From: Guyanagaster necrorhizus
Lineage: Eukaryota > Basidiomycota > Agaricomycetes > Agaricales > Physalacriaceae
Direction of reading: 5' to 3'
DNA: 61,952 nt
Assembly: GCF_019112545.1 (NCBI RefSeq)
Contig: NW_025064962.1
Coordinates: 1-61,952, forward strand
Made by a program: the position numbers and the translations under genes
Notes under the pieces: generated by a model
Seen by the model: the letters and a program-made list of their open reading frames with translations, nothing else
Told to the model about the DNA's origin: nothing
The model's database searches: none
In this document: piece after piece, positions 1 through 13,200 of the stretch
Layout: every line of letters starts with the position of its first letter
Position numbering within the stretch: the stretch's first letter is position 1

Positions 1-333
1 TATCAGTGTGTACTACCATCTTAAATACTGTCTAAAAAACCCTATGCCCTACAGGTAAATATTGTTTGCCTTTCATGCACTCTACTTATTGTCTGAGATA
101 ACAATGACTGTACTTTTGCTTTTGTTTATTATTGTCACTCTGCTATACCATTGCTATGGTGAGTTTTCCATATGCCACAGTTCCTATTGTGTTCAAGATG
201 TGGGACAGCAATGGTTACCATATTGTTCCTTATCATCTTATTGTGCATTGATGAATAAAGTGTAGCCATGGTGTTATCATATCTTCATCATTAAGCATTG
301 GCAGGTCATGATTTAGAGGCAAAAATCATGACA
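1..333 (-). repeat. LTR of element F (3' LTR, cut by window edge)
   Basis: This segment aligns along its whole length, in the same orientation, with the LTR at 14973-15556 (position 1 matches about 15224), with roughly nine in ten bases identical by eye. Read on the minus strand it begins TGTCATGATTTTTG and is preceded by a purine-rich stretch (GAGAAGAGGGTAA), the usual polypurine tract before a 3' LTR. It is therefore the downstream LTR of a minus-strand element. The short ORFs in it have no family signature and I do not treat them as genes. Confidence 0.7.
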
Positions 334-491
334 TTACCCTCTTCTCAAGGTAATCATCCTCAATTGCTCAAAGCAGCCCAGAAAAAAGAGATTATGCTTT
401 ATCCTTATCATTAATTTCAATGGAAACATCATTGGTGCAGTCAAAAAAATAGAGTTGGTTAACAAAGGTTCCAGCAGCTAGATCATCTTTC
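334..491 (-). mobile_element. 3' internal end of element F
   Basis: This is a short internal stretch between the F 3' LTR and the LTR of gypsy A, which begins at 492. On the minus strand it is open for about 45 codons and ends at the polypurine tract, but I recognise no domain. Together with 14182-14972 it is all that remains, or all there ever was, of the F interior. The rest of F is interrupted by the A/repeat/B composite. Confidence 0.5.
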
Positions 492-962
492 TGTCAGACC
501 CAAGCTTCATGTGACTGTTAACACATGATAAACCACCATCACTTTGCACTTTAAGTGGAATGTCAGAGTTCACTATTATGATAATCAGTCATTATGATAC
601 AAGGTCTTTAGAAATTGGCTTGAGATAGAGTGGTGTAAGAATAAATTTTAGCTTGAAGCTGAGGATTACCAGTGAAAGTGAGCCATCTTAAATACTATAC
701 AGGTCACATCTAATTATACTATCTTCCTATTGTATATAGCTACATCCTTTGTGCCCATTGTCCTTGGGTGTTGTTACTGTACACAAAAGGTTTATCATGC
801 ATCATTGAGCAGCATTGTGTATTGAAAGACAATAACAAAACAGGCTGATTGTGCTGATCAAGCCTGTCTCACAGTCCTAAGCACTTGGCTTAAGCATTCT
901 GACTAAGTCTAAATAGGGGTTACTTGACTAGAAAAATAGAAAAAGGGTGAAAAATCATAATA
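492..962 (-). repeat. 3' LTR of gypsy A
   Basis: It is 471 bp. On the minus strand it starts TATTATGATTTTTCACCC after a polypurine tract (AAGGAGGGGGTAA) and ends GGGTCTGACA. It shares both ends and many internal blocks with the LTRs of B, C, D and E, including the conserved head ATGATTTTT and a GACTAAG/CTTAGTC block. No partner LTR survives on the other side of A. Confidence 0.75.
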
Positions 963-1019
963 TTACCCCCTCCTTAAGACTATTGTCCCAATGGCTTAAT
1001 TTAGAGATAATTCATACTC

Positions 1020-4000
1020 TCATGTGGTCTGCACTGCATCCATTCATTTCTCATTTACTCACTGGTTGGATTCAGGATCATACCCTTTCCAACTGATCAG
1101 ATAGTCCACCATTATCATTATGCCACCTCCTTTTGCTTTCACTTTTCATAATTTATAATAGAGTATTTGATCAATTTCATAATATTCATCATCATCAATC
1201 AGATCAGGAGGCAGTGGCAGAGGTCATTCCTGATTAAGAAATGCAGATTTGATGTATGAGGTTAATAATGTCTTATTAAAGATATCATGAATTTTCTAAG
1301 ATAATAGAAGGTGGAGCTTGTAAGCTAAAGCACTGACTTTAGCTAATACAGAGAAGAGTCTGATTTGTTTGTTTACCAGTTTTTATTTAGAGCATGGCAG
1401 ATGAAGATTGGTTGTATTCAGCCAGATTTTATTGTTGGTTGAATATTAATGTGCAGGATAATGATTGTCATATTGCTTCTTTATAGTTACAGCAGTCCTT
1501 TTAAGGGCTGTCTTTGTTTTGTCATGGATTTTCATCATTGTGATGGCAAAATTGATAGAGACAGAGGTAGTAGTGTGTATCTGTTCAGTTTTGGTGATGT
1601 TAGAATGTCTGCCATAATTGACAAAGAAGGGTGTTTTGCCAGTAAATGAGTGGATACAGTTGTTATATTGGAAGGCAGCAAGTGCCAGCCATTCTATCCA
1701 GTCATCTTGGTGATAATTGATAAAGAGGCAGAGATATTTTTCTACCTCTTGATTGGCTTGTTCAGTCTGTCTATCTGTTTGAGGATGATAGGCAGTAGAT
1801 GTATTTTGTTTGATATTCAGCAGATGATATAAGTCATTGAGGAATTTTAAGACAAATTGAGGATCTCTGTCAGAGATGATGACCTGAGGCATACTATATT
1901 TAGCATATACCTTGTTGCAAAGAATTCATATCCACTCTTCTGATATTAGTTTCATGGAACAGACAATCAGAATGATAGCCTTTGAGAAGCAGTCAACTAT
2001 GATGATTATAGCATTATAGCCATTGCTTTTGGGTAGTCCTGTGATCATGTCTATAGAGATGTGGGTCCAGAGTGCTTGTGGGATTTCATTAGAGTGTAAA
2101 GGCATGGTGTGGGCTTGAGTTGATAATTTCTCTCATTGGCAGAGTTCACAGGCTTTGACATATCATTTGATATCTTGGCTGAGTTTTAGCCACTAGTACT
2201 CCTGCAGGACTAATTCTTTGGTCTTAGCAATTCTGGGATGTCTCATAGTTGCATGGTCATGATGCATGATGATGTTCTCACTACATAAGGCTGAAACTCA
2301 GGAAATATAGATCCTTTCATCATAATAGATCATTCCTCCTTTCTTCATCATTCCTCATTCATAGTTCAGGGATGAGGCCACTCATTAGTTCTATTTGCTG
2401 GTGTCTCTGGTTGCATTCTTGATCCATTCATAGATCTCCTCCTTTATGAGCATGATCATCATCTGAAAATGTTTGGAGCAGATCAGTATCACTCCCTTAT
2501 TGTCATGCTCTTTCTGATCATGATCAGCCTATTGACTGAGTAGATTCACTTTTTTGTTCATCATCTCTGCTTTGTGATGCAGGATATATTGATACTGGCT
2601 CAATTTGATGATCCACCATGCTTGTCACTGGTTCAGTTTCTGTGGTTGTTGAAAGTATCATAAGTTCTGGTGATCAGTCTAGATTTTGAATATCTGGACC
2701 ACACTAATCAAATAATGCCTCCACTTCTCCAGGGCCAATATGATAGCCAAGAGCTCCTTGTTATAAATCTTATAGTTCCTTTCTGTCACCAATAGAGCCT
2801 TTGAGAGAAAGGCTACAGGTCACCATTTGTCTTCCTGCTTCTGAGAGAGTATGGCCCTAATAGCTCCCTTACTGGAGTCAGCTTTGATTTGGAATTTTCC
2901 TTTCTGTGTTAAAATGGCTAATATGATGACATGCCCTCTTCATGTTCAGGCATATAAAATTGTGAAAATTGCGAATACATGGACCACATTCCAGTCCAGT
3001 AAGCATGTAACAGAAAATAGGACTAGAGTGCACAGAAACCTAGCTATCATAATGATAAACTGAAGTAACAATAAGCAGAGTGCATGGCTTAGTAACAGAC
3101 TAATATCAGAGGGGTTAGGCTGCATGTGAGGTCCCAGCACTTGGCCCTAAATGCACTAATACTATTACAAGAGGACATACTAAAAATAAAAAGACTACAA
3201 TTGAAATATGATTGGTAAGTCTGATCACATTGATCAAAGATGCACAGCCATTGATGCTCTGATGGGACATGCCTTAGAACAGAGAACTGAGATCCAAAGA
3301 AAGGTATCTGAGTAATGGGTATTGAATGAAGGAATAGACTGATGACAACAAGCTAACAAGTAGAGGAATATTACTCCAGGAATGAATAGTGCAGATACTG
3401 CCCTGAGCCTTGCACACATAACACAGTGAGGGACTCTACATCATACCAAGAAATGGCATCTTTAGTGAGTCAGATAGAATGACTGGTTGGATACAGGGAA
3501 GCAGAACATAGCCATTGTGGCTGGCTCCTGACACAAGAAATAACTCTGGGAGTCTGGAACAGTTTACCACTGTCAGAGATGTCACTGGGGGAATAAGAAA
3601 GCAAGCAGACCTGGTGAGGCCAGCTAGCTGATATCAGCTAGCAAAGGAACAGTAAGCACAGTCATCATCTGGAAGAGAATAAGCATGGTAACTGTGATAT
3701 GCACATGAATAATATCTGTGAGATCCAGCATGGAGTCCCATGCTTTGAGGATACTATAGTAGGATTGTATTAGTAAGTACCATAGTAGAGTATTTAAATA
3801 TAGTATTATATGACTGGAGGGGGAGTTTTCTGACCCCCCACAGTTGTGGTGTATTGGGCACAGAAAGCCTTGCACTCTAGCTTTGGGTTTGTGTTAGTAA
3901 CTCTGAGTGAGAGAATAAACTTATTATTGAATATCATTGAGAGAGCTGTGAGAACTAAGTGAGGCATCAAAGCTCATGAAGGACTTAGGCCCAGTTTGAT

Positions 4001-6260
4001 AAGAGGTTTTGGATTGTGCTATAATCTGAGAATAAGAGAGTGGTGTCTGAAGAGCATCATCTTGAGTTTTTGAGGTATTTGTGACACACAGCACTATAGG
4101 TGGCAGAGGTTCAAACCCTTTGGCTTGATTAGTGTGTGCTTTTGTGTATTTCCACAGATTGGCAGAGGTTCAAACTCTTTAGTCTGTCAGATGGGGTTTC
4201 ATTGTGTTTGTGTCTCTGGATCACATAGGTTTGAATCCTGTGGGTCTACAATTAGTTTAGAAACTTGTGGACAGAGATCTGTGCTCTTTGGCACTTGTGG
4301 ATGTGTTTGTGATTGGTTTCTGCTTAGAGCATAAGGCTTTGAGTTGTGTATTGTATGTGTTAGGAATTCAAGTTGATCTGAGCTGTGCTTGGGACTATTT
4401 GAGAGTTTTGAAGGAGTGTTTCGATATATTGTATTGAACTGCAGTACTCTTTGCCTTGAGGTCCAGCAACATCAGTTGCCATCTCTTGTTTTGATAAAAC
4501 AAAAAGCTTTGAGACTTAAAAAGGCCTCAGACTGTTGTAAGCATGCTATTACTGTTTGCATGCTGTGATCTCATTGAAGAAGATAATTATATTTGTTGAT
4601 TGCTACTTTTATTGCATTATAATCCCTCTATGAACTAAGAGTTTTATGTGTGTGTGAGTGTGGTCAGTGGATAATGCTCTGCTGTTTCTGTTTTCATCTT
4701 GCACACACTCAGATCCTCTTCAATGATATCCTCAGTTAGCTATTATTTGAGGTCATCAAATGCAAGTTGTTGGAAGAGGCCCCACATCCATAGGGCATTT
4801 CCTGTAAGCTGTGTCATAGAATGGACTACCTTGCTATAATCTCAAATAAATTGCTAGTAAAAGTTTGTAAAACCCAAAAAGGATTGCAGCTCCTTCTTTT
4901 TGTTAGGTTTCAGCTATTCAGTTACCCTGGCCACTTTGATGGGATTCATTCATATGCTTTTTTCACTGATGATAATCCTCAGATACTCTGTCTCAAGCAC
5001 TTCGAACTCACACTTCTCTGCTTTGAGAAACAGTTTATACTTCTGCATTAGTGCTAGTACTTGGTGCATTATCCTTCTATGCTTGTCTTTTGTTTTTGAC
5101 ATGATTAATATGTTATCCAGATAGATGGTTACCCTTTCAGTCATGATGAGGTCTTTAAAAATGTCATTTATCATCCACTGGAAGGTTGCAGGCAAATTGA
5201 TGAGCCTAAAGAACATAACTGTGGGCTCAAACAACCTCTGGTTAATTCTGAACACTGCCTTTCACTTGTCTCCCTCCTTGATTTGTATATTATTGTACCT
5301 CTATCAGATGTCAAGCTTCATATAGTATTTGGTGTCTCTAAGTTTATCCATCAATTCTGAGATTAGTGAAAAGGAGTAGTGGTTCTTAATTGTTATTTTG
5401 TTTAGCTTCTAATAATTCTGGACAGATCAGAGTTTGCTATCTTTCTTTTTTACAAAGAAGAATAGAGATGCCATAGGGGATTTTGATGGTCATATCCTCT
5501 CACTGGACAAATTCTCCTCAAGAAACTTGTTGAGTTCCTGCTGTTTATTGTACTCAAGCAGGTATGTTTTGTAGTTGAGATTGGCATTGGCATTTGGGAT
5601 TAATTTAATAGCATGATTCCATGGCTTCAGTTTCAGGAGTTCATTGAAACTCTCCTTCTCAAAGAGGTTCTGGTAGTCTTATGCTCATTTAGGTATCATT
5701 TCTTTGAACATCCTTTCTTCCTGTTTCTCATTGGCTTTCATGGTGAAGTTGTTGGCATGATGGATAGCCTATAGGTGCATGGCCAGTTCCAAGTTTACTG
5801 CCAGGATGGTTTCCCCTTCCTCCATTTCCTCATCCCATCTGTCCTTGGGATCTTCATCTGGTAACTTGAATGAGAGTTTATGGCATTTACATCATGTGAA
5901 AGTGATCTTCTCAGTTTTCCAGTTGATCAGTGAGTTATGTCTGATCAACCAATCATATCCCAGAAACACTTTCTTCAAGCTGAGATTGGTAACCACTAGG
6001 TCAATCCACTCAGAGTGGTCTCTGACCTTGAGTTGGAGTTCTATGAACTTGATGATTGATCCAGCTTGATTCTTGGTTCCATCTGCATTGTAAACTGGTA
6101 TCAGGACAGCCATTGCTCAAGTCAGAAGTTGGTGCTTATCAATGAAAGCCCTGTTGATAGAACTGCTCATACAACCACTGTTGATTAGTATGGTTACTGT
6201 ATGGTTAGTGCAGTTAGTGAGGGTCTCAATCTGGGCTTTAAGGGTTAGGTCTCTCTCAGT
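1020..6260 (-). pseudogene. Gypsy A pol remnant (PR-RT-RH-IN-chromodomain)
   Basis: Broken polyprotein on the minus strand. Visible pieces: a protease-region ORF at 5892-6113; RT with the palm motif YLDNILI in the ORF at 4950-5255; RNase H split by the repeat at 2927-4722; an integrase zinc-binding Cys pair near 2130-2160; the integrase core at 1446-1892 with SDRDPQF and YHPQTDRQTE; and a chromodomain with YLISWKGYDPESNQ near 1060-1115. Stops between the pieces are mostly TGA or TAG where relatives have Arg, Trp or Gln. The RT motif has Asn in place of the second catalytic Asp. No functional product is expected. Confidence 0.85.
2927..4722 (+). repeat. 1.8-kb solo-LTR-like repeat, copy 1, inside gypsy A
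   Basis: The insertion is 1,796 bp, begins TGACATGCCC and ends CTCTTCA (TG...CA). It is flanked by ATGA (2923-2926 and 4723-4726; a 5-bp ATGAT reading is equally possible). Removing it joins the RNase H sequence of A exactly to the uninterrupted homologue in gypsy D (about 27275-27310). A second copy in inverse orientation lies at 8160-9957. No retroelement domain is visible inside, so a solo LTR of an element absent from the window is the simplest reading. A long non-autonomous element is the alternative. Three B-box-like motifs occur at 4109, 4167 and 4229. Confidence 0.75.
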
Positions 6261-8159
6261 GGCCTTGGTTCTTTAGACATATCATCAGAGTCATCATATC
6301 TCATCAAGCCACTCTAAGGCTTGACTCCTTTCTGCTGCTTATATTCCTTAGATTGTCTTATCTGTGACTTCTTTGATTCAGGTTTTGTGGATCCAGCCTC
6401 TGAGTATGGCTCTTGCTGTAGCATTGTCTTTGGTGCTTCTGATGGCTCATCAAGTCTATTCAGTGCCAAATAGTCTTAGCCAGCCATCAGAGCTCTCTGC
6501 CCCTGTTTGGCCTATAGGTGGTTGAGTTTTTTCTTTTTGTGATTCATTGGTGTGTTGGGCAGATAACTTGGATATATTTGAATGGTATATAATTTAGGCA
6601 TAGGAGTAACTACAGAGATATTGTCAGTCCATCTAGCAGCTGTTGTTTGCACACTATAAAGTCCTTTGGCTGACTCAGTAGAATCTCTCACTGATCAGCC
6701 CTGTTTTTTACTTCCTCTATCTTGGTTTCAGCACCTAATCCCTCTTTCTCCTTCTGGAGTTCAGCTATCTATGCTCAGATGTCTTTATGTGTCCTCTTCT
6801 TCTTTGGGCAGTTCTTAGCTATGTGGCCCTTCTACTTACAGTTGAAGCATTTGCCTTCCTTCTTCATCTGGTTGATGTCCATTGGCTTTTTCATACTGGT
6901 ATATATTGTCCTGATACCAGTCTTCTGGATGCTGAAGGAGGATGAGGCCATTGGGGTTTCCAATGGTTTTTTGGCAGTTGTCTCTAATAATTTACTCAGA
7001 GTTGGTGAGGTTGATTTCTTCATATAGTCTTATAGTATCAACTGTTCTGCTTTCTGCCTTTGCTGCTTCTTGTACATCTTGATGATTCATTCCTTCCATT
7101 CATCATACCCTACTGGCATCAAAGCCTTGATGCCAATAGCTGAAATCATTATGATGTATGAGGAGGAGACATCCCTCTTAAGAGCCTCAACTATTCATTC
7201 ATTGTTTGCAGTATTATCTTGTATCCCAGTGAGTTTCACAAGCCACTCTAATTCATCAAAGTAGTTTATGGCAGTCTTATTTCTCATCTTATACTCCTTG
7301 ATTTTCTGTTTGTAGACTTTCTGTACTGCTGGATCAATGAATTTATCATAGAGTATCTGTTTGAAGATCAGCCATGAGAGGTATCAGTAATGCCCATGGA
7401 TAAAGGACTAAAAGTTCAGAGATATCAGGATCTATCAGGTCTTAGCCTGCTCTTTTAGGTAAGAGGCAGCAAAGACTACTTGATTCATGTTGGTTCTGAG
7501 GTATCCAGTGTACATTTTGAAGTATTATTCACAGTCAATCAGAAAACAGTTGATATCATCTGAGGTCCCTTTGAAGAGGTGAGGCTTTCTGAGTAGATTG
7601 AGCTTGCATTGTAATATAGCAGTATTCTCAGAGAGTACACTCATCAGGTTGGGCCAGTCCTCAAAAGAGGGTCATCACCATTTGGCTGAGGGTCTGAGGA
7701 AAGAGTGTAATGAGTTGTCATCAGCAATGGGACTCCTCCAGGGTATCTCTTCTTTTTAGACTATCACCCTATCTCATATAGTAAACTCTAGCCATATGGT
7801 CTCTGGATCATCTCAGATTAGTTTCTTCCTGGCACTGCTCTCTGTTGCTTTATTCAGGGGTGGTTGAGCAGCTAGAAGTCAGCTTCTAGCCTCTGTCCAC
7901 AGGTTATGATAGCTAGTGAGCTGAGGTTCAGACCATGCTCAGGAATGGGTTAGCTGAGTGGCTGATGTTCATACCAATAGGGTTGAGTATGAATCTTGGC
8001 TTCAGATAGATGGTGCTATATAAATAGTGTATTTTGGTGTGACTGGTGGTGATCACAACATTAGTCAAATCTTGGGTGGTGACTGGTATGCTAGTAGCTG
8101 GCTGAGTTGGTCTTTCAGATGACAGTGGTTATATGTCTCCACTATATAAGTGGTAGCAG
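6261..8159 (-). pseudogene. Gypsy A gag remnant with CCHC zinc knuckle
   Basis: Capsid/nucleocapsid region on the minus strand, aligning with gag of D (about 28850-30900). The ORF at 6832-7023 ends in a zinc-knuckle start, GKCFNCK, and the following frame continues into a GH-type knuckle. The N-terminal third is absent because the sequence breaks at 8159. Many in-frame stops; no product expected. Confidence 0.7.
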
Positions 8160-9957
8160 TGAAAAGAATCTGAGCATATGCAAGATAAAAACAAATAGAG
8201 CAGAGCATTATCTACTGACTACACTCACACCAATACACACACAAAACTCTTAGTTTATAGGGAAATTATAATGTGATAAAAATAGTAATCAACAAATATA
8301 ACTGTCTTCTTCAATGAGATCACAGCATATGTACAGTAATAGTGTGCTTATAACAGTCTGAAGTCTCTCTAAGTCCCAAAGCTTTTCATTTTATCAAAAC
8401 AAGAGGTGGCAACAGGTGTTGCTAGGCCTCAAGGCAAAGGGTACTGCAGCTCAATACAATACATCAAAACACTCTCACAAAACTCTCCAAAAAGTCCTAA
8501 GCATGGCTTAAATCATCTCAGATTCCTAACACATACAATACATGACTCAAAGCTTCATGCTCTAAGCAAAAACCAATCACAAACATGTCCACAAGTGCCA
8601 AAGAGCACAGATCTCTGTTCATAAGTTTTCAGACTGATCATAGACCCACAGGATTCAAACCTATGCAATCCAGAGACACAAAACACAATAAACACCATCC
8701 AACAGACTAAAGGGTTTGAACCTCTGCCACCTGTAGTGCCATGCATCACAAATACCTCAAAAACTCAAGATGGTGCCCTTCAAACACTGCTCTCTCATTC
8801 TCAGATTAGAGCATGATCCAAAACCTCTTATCAAATTGGGCTCAAGTCCTTTGTGAGCTTTAATGTCTTGCTTAGTTCTCATAGCTCTCTCTAAGATGTT
8901 CAATAATACATTTATTCTCTCATCTGAAGTTACAAACACAAACTCAGAGCCAGAGTGCAAGGCTTTCTGTGCCTAATACACCACAACTGTGAGGGTCAGA
9001 AACTTGTATTCTACTCATACAATACTATATTTAAATACTCTACTATAGTACTTACTAATACAATCCTACTATGGTATCTTCAAAGCACAGGACTCTGTGC
9101 CAGATTCTGCAGGTATTATTTACATGCATATTGCAGTTGATGTGTTTATTTGCTTCTGAGCTAGGACTGCACAATGTTTCCTCACTAGCTGACCTTGGCT
9201 AGCTGGTCTAGCCAGATCTGCTCACTTTCTTATTTTCTCAGTGACACATCTCTGACAGCAGTAAACTGTTCTGGACCTCTGGAGTTATCTCCCATATCTG
9301 AAGTCAGCCACAATAGTTATGTTCTCTTTTCCAGTGTTTCAACATTCTCTCTGGCTCATAAAATGCACTGCTTCTGGCCTAACATGCATTAATTAACTTA
9401 CCCAATATGATATGTATCATACTACAGTATAATGCAGAGTCCCTTGGTGTGTTAAGCATGCTAAAGCACTGTAAGTATGCATGCAAGTCTCTGAGCAGTA
9501 CATATGTTATTTATCTCTGAGGGTAGTATTCCTCTATCTATCTCTTTGTTGCCATCATTGCATCTCTCTATTCAGCACCCAGTTATTCAGATACCTTTTT
9601 TTGGGTCTTGGATCTCTGTTCTAAAGCATATTCTATCAGTGCATCATTGATCAATGTGATCAGAATTGCTGATCATATTTCGATCATATTCTTTTTATTT
9701 TTAGCATATTCTCTTGTAATGGTATTGGCATGTTTAGGGCCAAGTGCTAGGATCTCACATGCAGTCTAACCCCTCTGGTATTTGTCTGCTACTAGGCCAT
9801 GCACTCTGCTCCTTGTTACTTCAGTTTAGCCTCATGATGGCTAGATTTCTGTGCACTCTTATTTTATTCTCAGTTGCCTGCTTACTAGACTGAAATGCAG
9901 TCTATGTATTCTCAATTTTTGCAATTTTACATATCTGAACATAGAGAGAGCATGTCA
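8160..9957 (-). repeat. 1.8-kb solo-LTR-like repeat, copy 2, at the A/B junction
   Basis: Reverse-complement copy of 2927-4722: on the minus strand it begins TGACATGCTC at 9957 and ends TTTTCA at 8160, 1,798 bp. It lacks an internal duplication of about 60 bp seen in copy 1. Unlike copy 1 it has no target-site duplication (flanks ...TAGCAG and ACACC...). It separates two different gypsy elements facing away from it in opposite directions, both truncated at the repeat edge. Confidence 0.75.
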
Positions 9958-10255
9958 ACACCTACAGACTGAACAGAGGGAGAGACCCTCCAAGGTATGG
10001 CTCTAACTGTTTAAAACTGAATAGACTTGGAGAGCCATTAAGGAAGCACCAACAAAGAAAGTGGCAAAGGCAATACTCAAAAACTGAGTACACAAGACCC
10101 AGGCTGAGAGAGTCATCAATGAAATGGTTAAAGGGATGCAGAAGGCAGAAAGGTGTTGAGCCCTCAAATGGCTTGATAAGCTATGCAGACCTCAATGATA
10201 TATCTGTAGAACTAAGACCTCAGAGTGAGACCTTACAATCAAAGCCTAAATTGAG

Positions 10256-13200
10256 ATGCTCACTAATCAAGCAACTCATTTAGTAATTGTGCTAGTCAAT
10301 AGCAGCTGCACAGGCAGTTCAATAAACTATGCTTTCATCAACAAGCATCAACTTTCCACCTGGTCCACCACTGCTCCCATCCCTATCTATAATGCAGATA
10401 GAATCAAGAATCAAGCTGGTTTGATTACTAAATTTGTCAAACTCCAACTCATCATTGGAGATCATTCTAAACAGATCAACTTGACAGTTACCAATCTAGA
10501 AACTAAGGAAGTATTCCTTGAGCATGACTGGCTGATTAGATACAACCCACTAATCAACTGGAAAACAAGAAAAGTAATGTTTGCCCAGTGCAAATGCTAA
10601 AAAATCCCATTCAAACTGCCCAATAAAGACCCTGAGGACAGATGGGATAAGAAGATAGAGAATAGTGAAATCATTCTTGCTATTGACATCCAGAAGGAGC
10701 TCTATATTCATGCTGTCCATCATACCAATAACCTGGCAGCAAAGGCATACAAACAGGAGAAGGAGAAAATATTTGAAGAGATGATGCCTGAATGAGCATA
10801 GGACTTTAAGAATCTTTTTGAAAAAAAAAGCTTTGACAAACTCCTGGCTCTAAAACTATGAGACCATGCTATTGAGCTAATCCTAAATGCAAATACCAAT
10901 TTGGACTGCAAAATATACCTGCTTAGAAATTATGAACAGCAGGAACTTGACAAGTTTCTAGATGAGAATCTCTCATTCAGGTGGATCAAACCCTCAAAAT
11001 CTCTGATGGCCTTCCCATTCTTCTTCATCAAAAAGAAGAACAGCAAACTCTGACTGGTACAGGATTACCAGAAGCTTAACAAAATAACAATCAAGAATTG
11101 TTACCCACTTCTACTGATCTCAGAGTTAATAGACAAACTGTGAGGGGCTAGATATTACACTAAGCTTGACATCTGATAAAGGTACAATAATGTCCATATC
11201 AAGAAAGGTGATGAATGGAAGGCTGCCTTCAGAACCAATCAGAGATTATTTGAACCCACTATGATATTCTTTAGTCTCACCAACTCACCTGCTACCTTCC
11301 AGTGGATGATGAATGATATTTTAAAAGACCTCATTGCCACCAGGAAGGTATCTGGACAATATTCTGATCATGTCAAAAACCAAGAAAGAGCATCACAAAC
11401 TAGTACAGCAGGTCTTAGTCTTGATGAGGAAACACAAACTCTTTCTCAAGGCTGAAAAGTGTGAGTTTGAAGTGTTGGAAGCAGAGTATTTGGGGGTAAT
11501 AATCAGCAAAGAGAGCATACATATAGATCCAGTCAAGGTCACAGGAGTAACTGAATAGCCAGAGCCAATCAAGAAAAAGAAACTTCAGTCCTTCTTGGAG
11601 TTTATAAACTTTTACTGATGATTTATTTGGGACTACAGCAGAATTGTACATCCTATGATGCAATTAACTAACAATGCCCTCTGAATATAGGGACTACTAC
11701 AACAATTGGCATTTAACAACCTGAAATGATGACTAGTGGAAGATGTTATACTAGCTATCCTAAACCAGAACAGCAAGTTCTGAGTAGAAGCAGACTCAAG
11801 CAAAGAGGCAATCAGAGCCATTTTGTCACAGAAACAGGAGAGAAGATGGTGACTCATGGCCTTTCTTTTAAAGGCCCTAACTACAACTGAATGGAATTAC
11901 AAAATATATGACAAAGAGCTACTCACTATAATGTTAGCTCTGGAAGAGTGGCACCATTACCTTATCAGAGCAGTCCAGACCTTCAAAATCTAGACCAATC
12001 ATCAGAATCTTTGATAGTTCTGACAACCACAGAAGCTCAATCACTGACAAGCCCATTGGGTGACTAAACTCAGTCAGTATCTCTATACACTGCATCACAA
12101 AGCTGGAGTTGCAAATAAGAAAGTGGACCTCCTAAGCAGAAGGGCCAATCATGATCAGAGGGGACATGATAACAAGAAGGTGACACTATTGTGGTCAGAA
12201 TGTTTCTATGCTATGATAATGCCAACAGAGGAGAAGATCCATGAGAAAATCAAGAGTGTGACTAGAGACACCAGCAAATGAGATCAGCATGTGGCCTCAT
12301 CTCTAAATCATGAACAAGGAATGACAAGGAAAGATGGAATAATCTGCTATGACAGACAGATCTATATACCACAAGATCAAGTACTATGTGGTGAAATCAT
12401 TGCAATGTATTATGATCACACAACTCAGGGACATCCAGGAGTAGTGAAGACCAAGAAATTGGTACTACATGAATACTGGTGGCCAAAGATAAGGCAAGAT
12501 ATTGAACACTATGTCAAAGATTGTGAGACTTGCTAAAGAGGAAAAGCAACAACTCAGGCCAGACTAGCACCACTATACTCTAATGAGATTCCATCGATGC
12601 TCTGGACTCACATCTCAGTGGATATGATCACTGGACTCTCTGACTGCAACAGCTATAACACTACCATCATTATAGTTGATCAATTCTCTAAAGTGATCAT
12701 CCTAATCACATGCTTGACAGAATTAACCTCAGAAGGATGGGCCAAGATCTTACATGATAAAATCTATACTAAGTATGAAATGCCACAGACAATTATCTTG
12801 GACCAGAGACCACAGTTTGTCTCAAAGTTCTTAGATGATTTATACAAACTCCTGAACATTCATCAAAATACCTTGGTGGCATATCATCTGCAAACTGACA
12901 GACAGATAGAGAGAGTTAATTAAGAGGTGGAAAAATACCTCTGACTCTTCATTAACTATTGACAGGATGATTGGATGGAATAGCTGGCCTTTGTGGCTTT
13001 CCAATATAATAACTGTGTTTATTCAGCAACTGGCCAGGCATCATTTTTTATCAACTATAGGCAGCATCCACATGTAGCAGAAACAACACACTCTTATATG
13101 ACCACACCAGTATCTTCTGATTTTGCCAAAACCATAGCAAAAATCCATGATGAAACATGTGCAGCATTAAAAAAGGCCATTATAACAATGAAGAGGCACT

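Larger units (their letters stand above)
492..8159 (-). mobile_element. Ty3/gypsy chromovirus A, 5' truncated and interrupted
   Basis: Minus-strand LTR retrotransposon. In transcription order it has gag (from 8159 down to about 6260), protease, reverse transcriptase, RNase H, integrase, a chromodomain at about 1060-1115, then a 3' LTR (492-962). The gag-proximal end and 5' LTR are missing: homology stops at 8159 where a 1.8-kb repeat begins. Another copy of that repeat (2927-4722) splits the RNase H region. The element is almost free of CG and carries stops throughout. Domain order PR-RT-RH-IN-chromodomain identifies a chromovirus. Confidence 0.85.

Noticed and set aside
4109..4260. A genuine tRNA gene in the 1.8-kb repeat
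   Set aside because: B-box-like motifs are present but no acceptor stem or anticodon arm can be folded around them.
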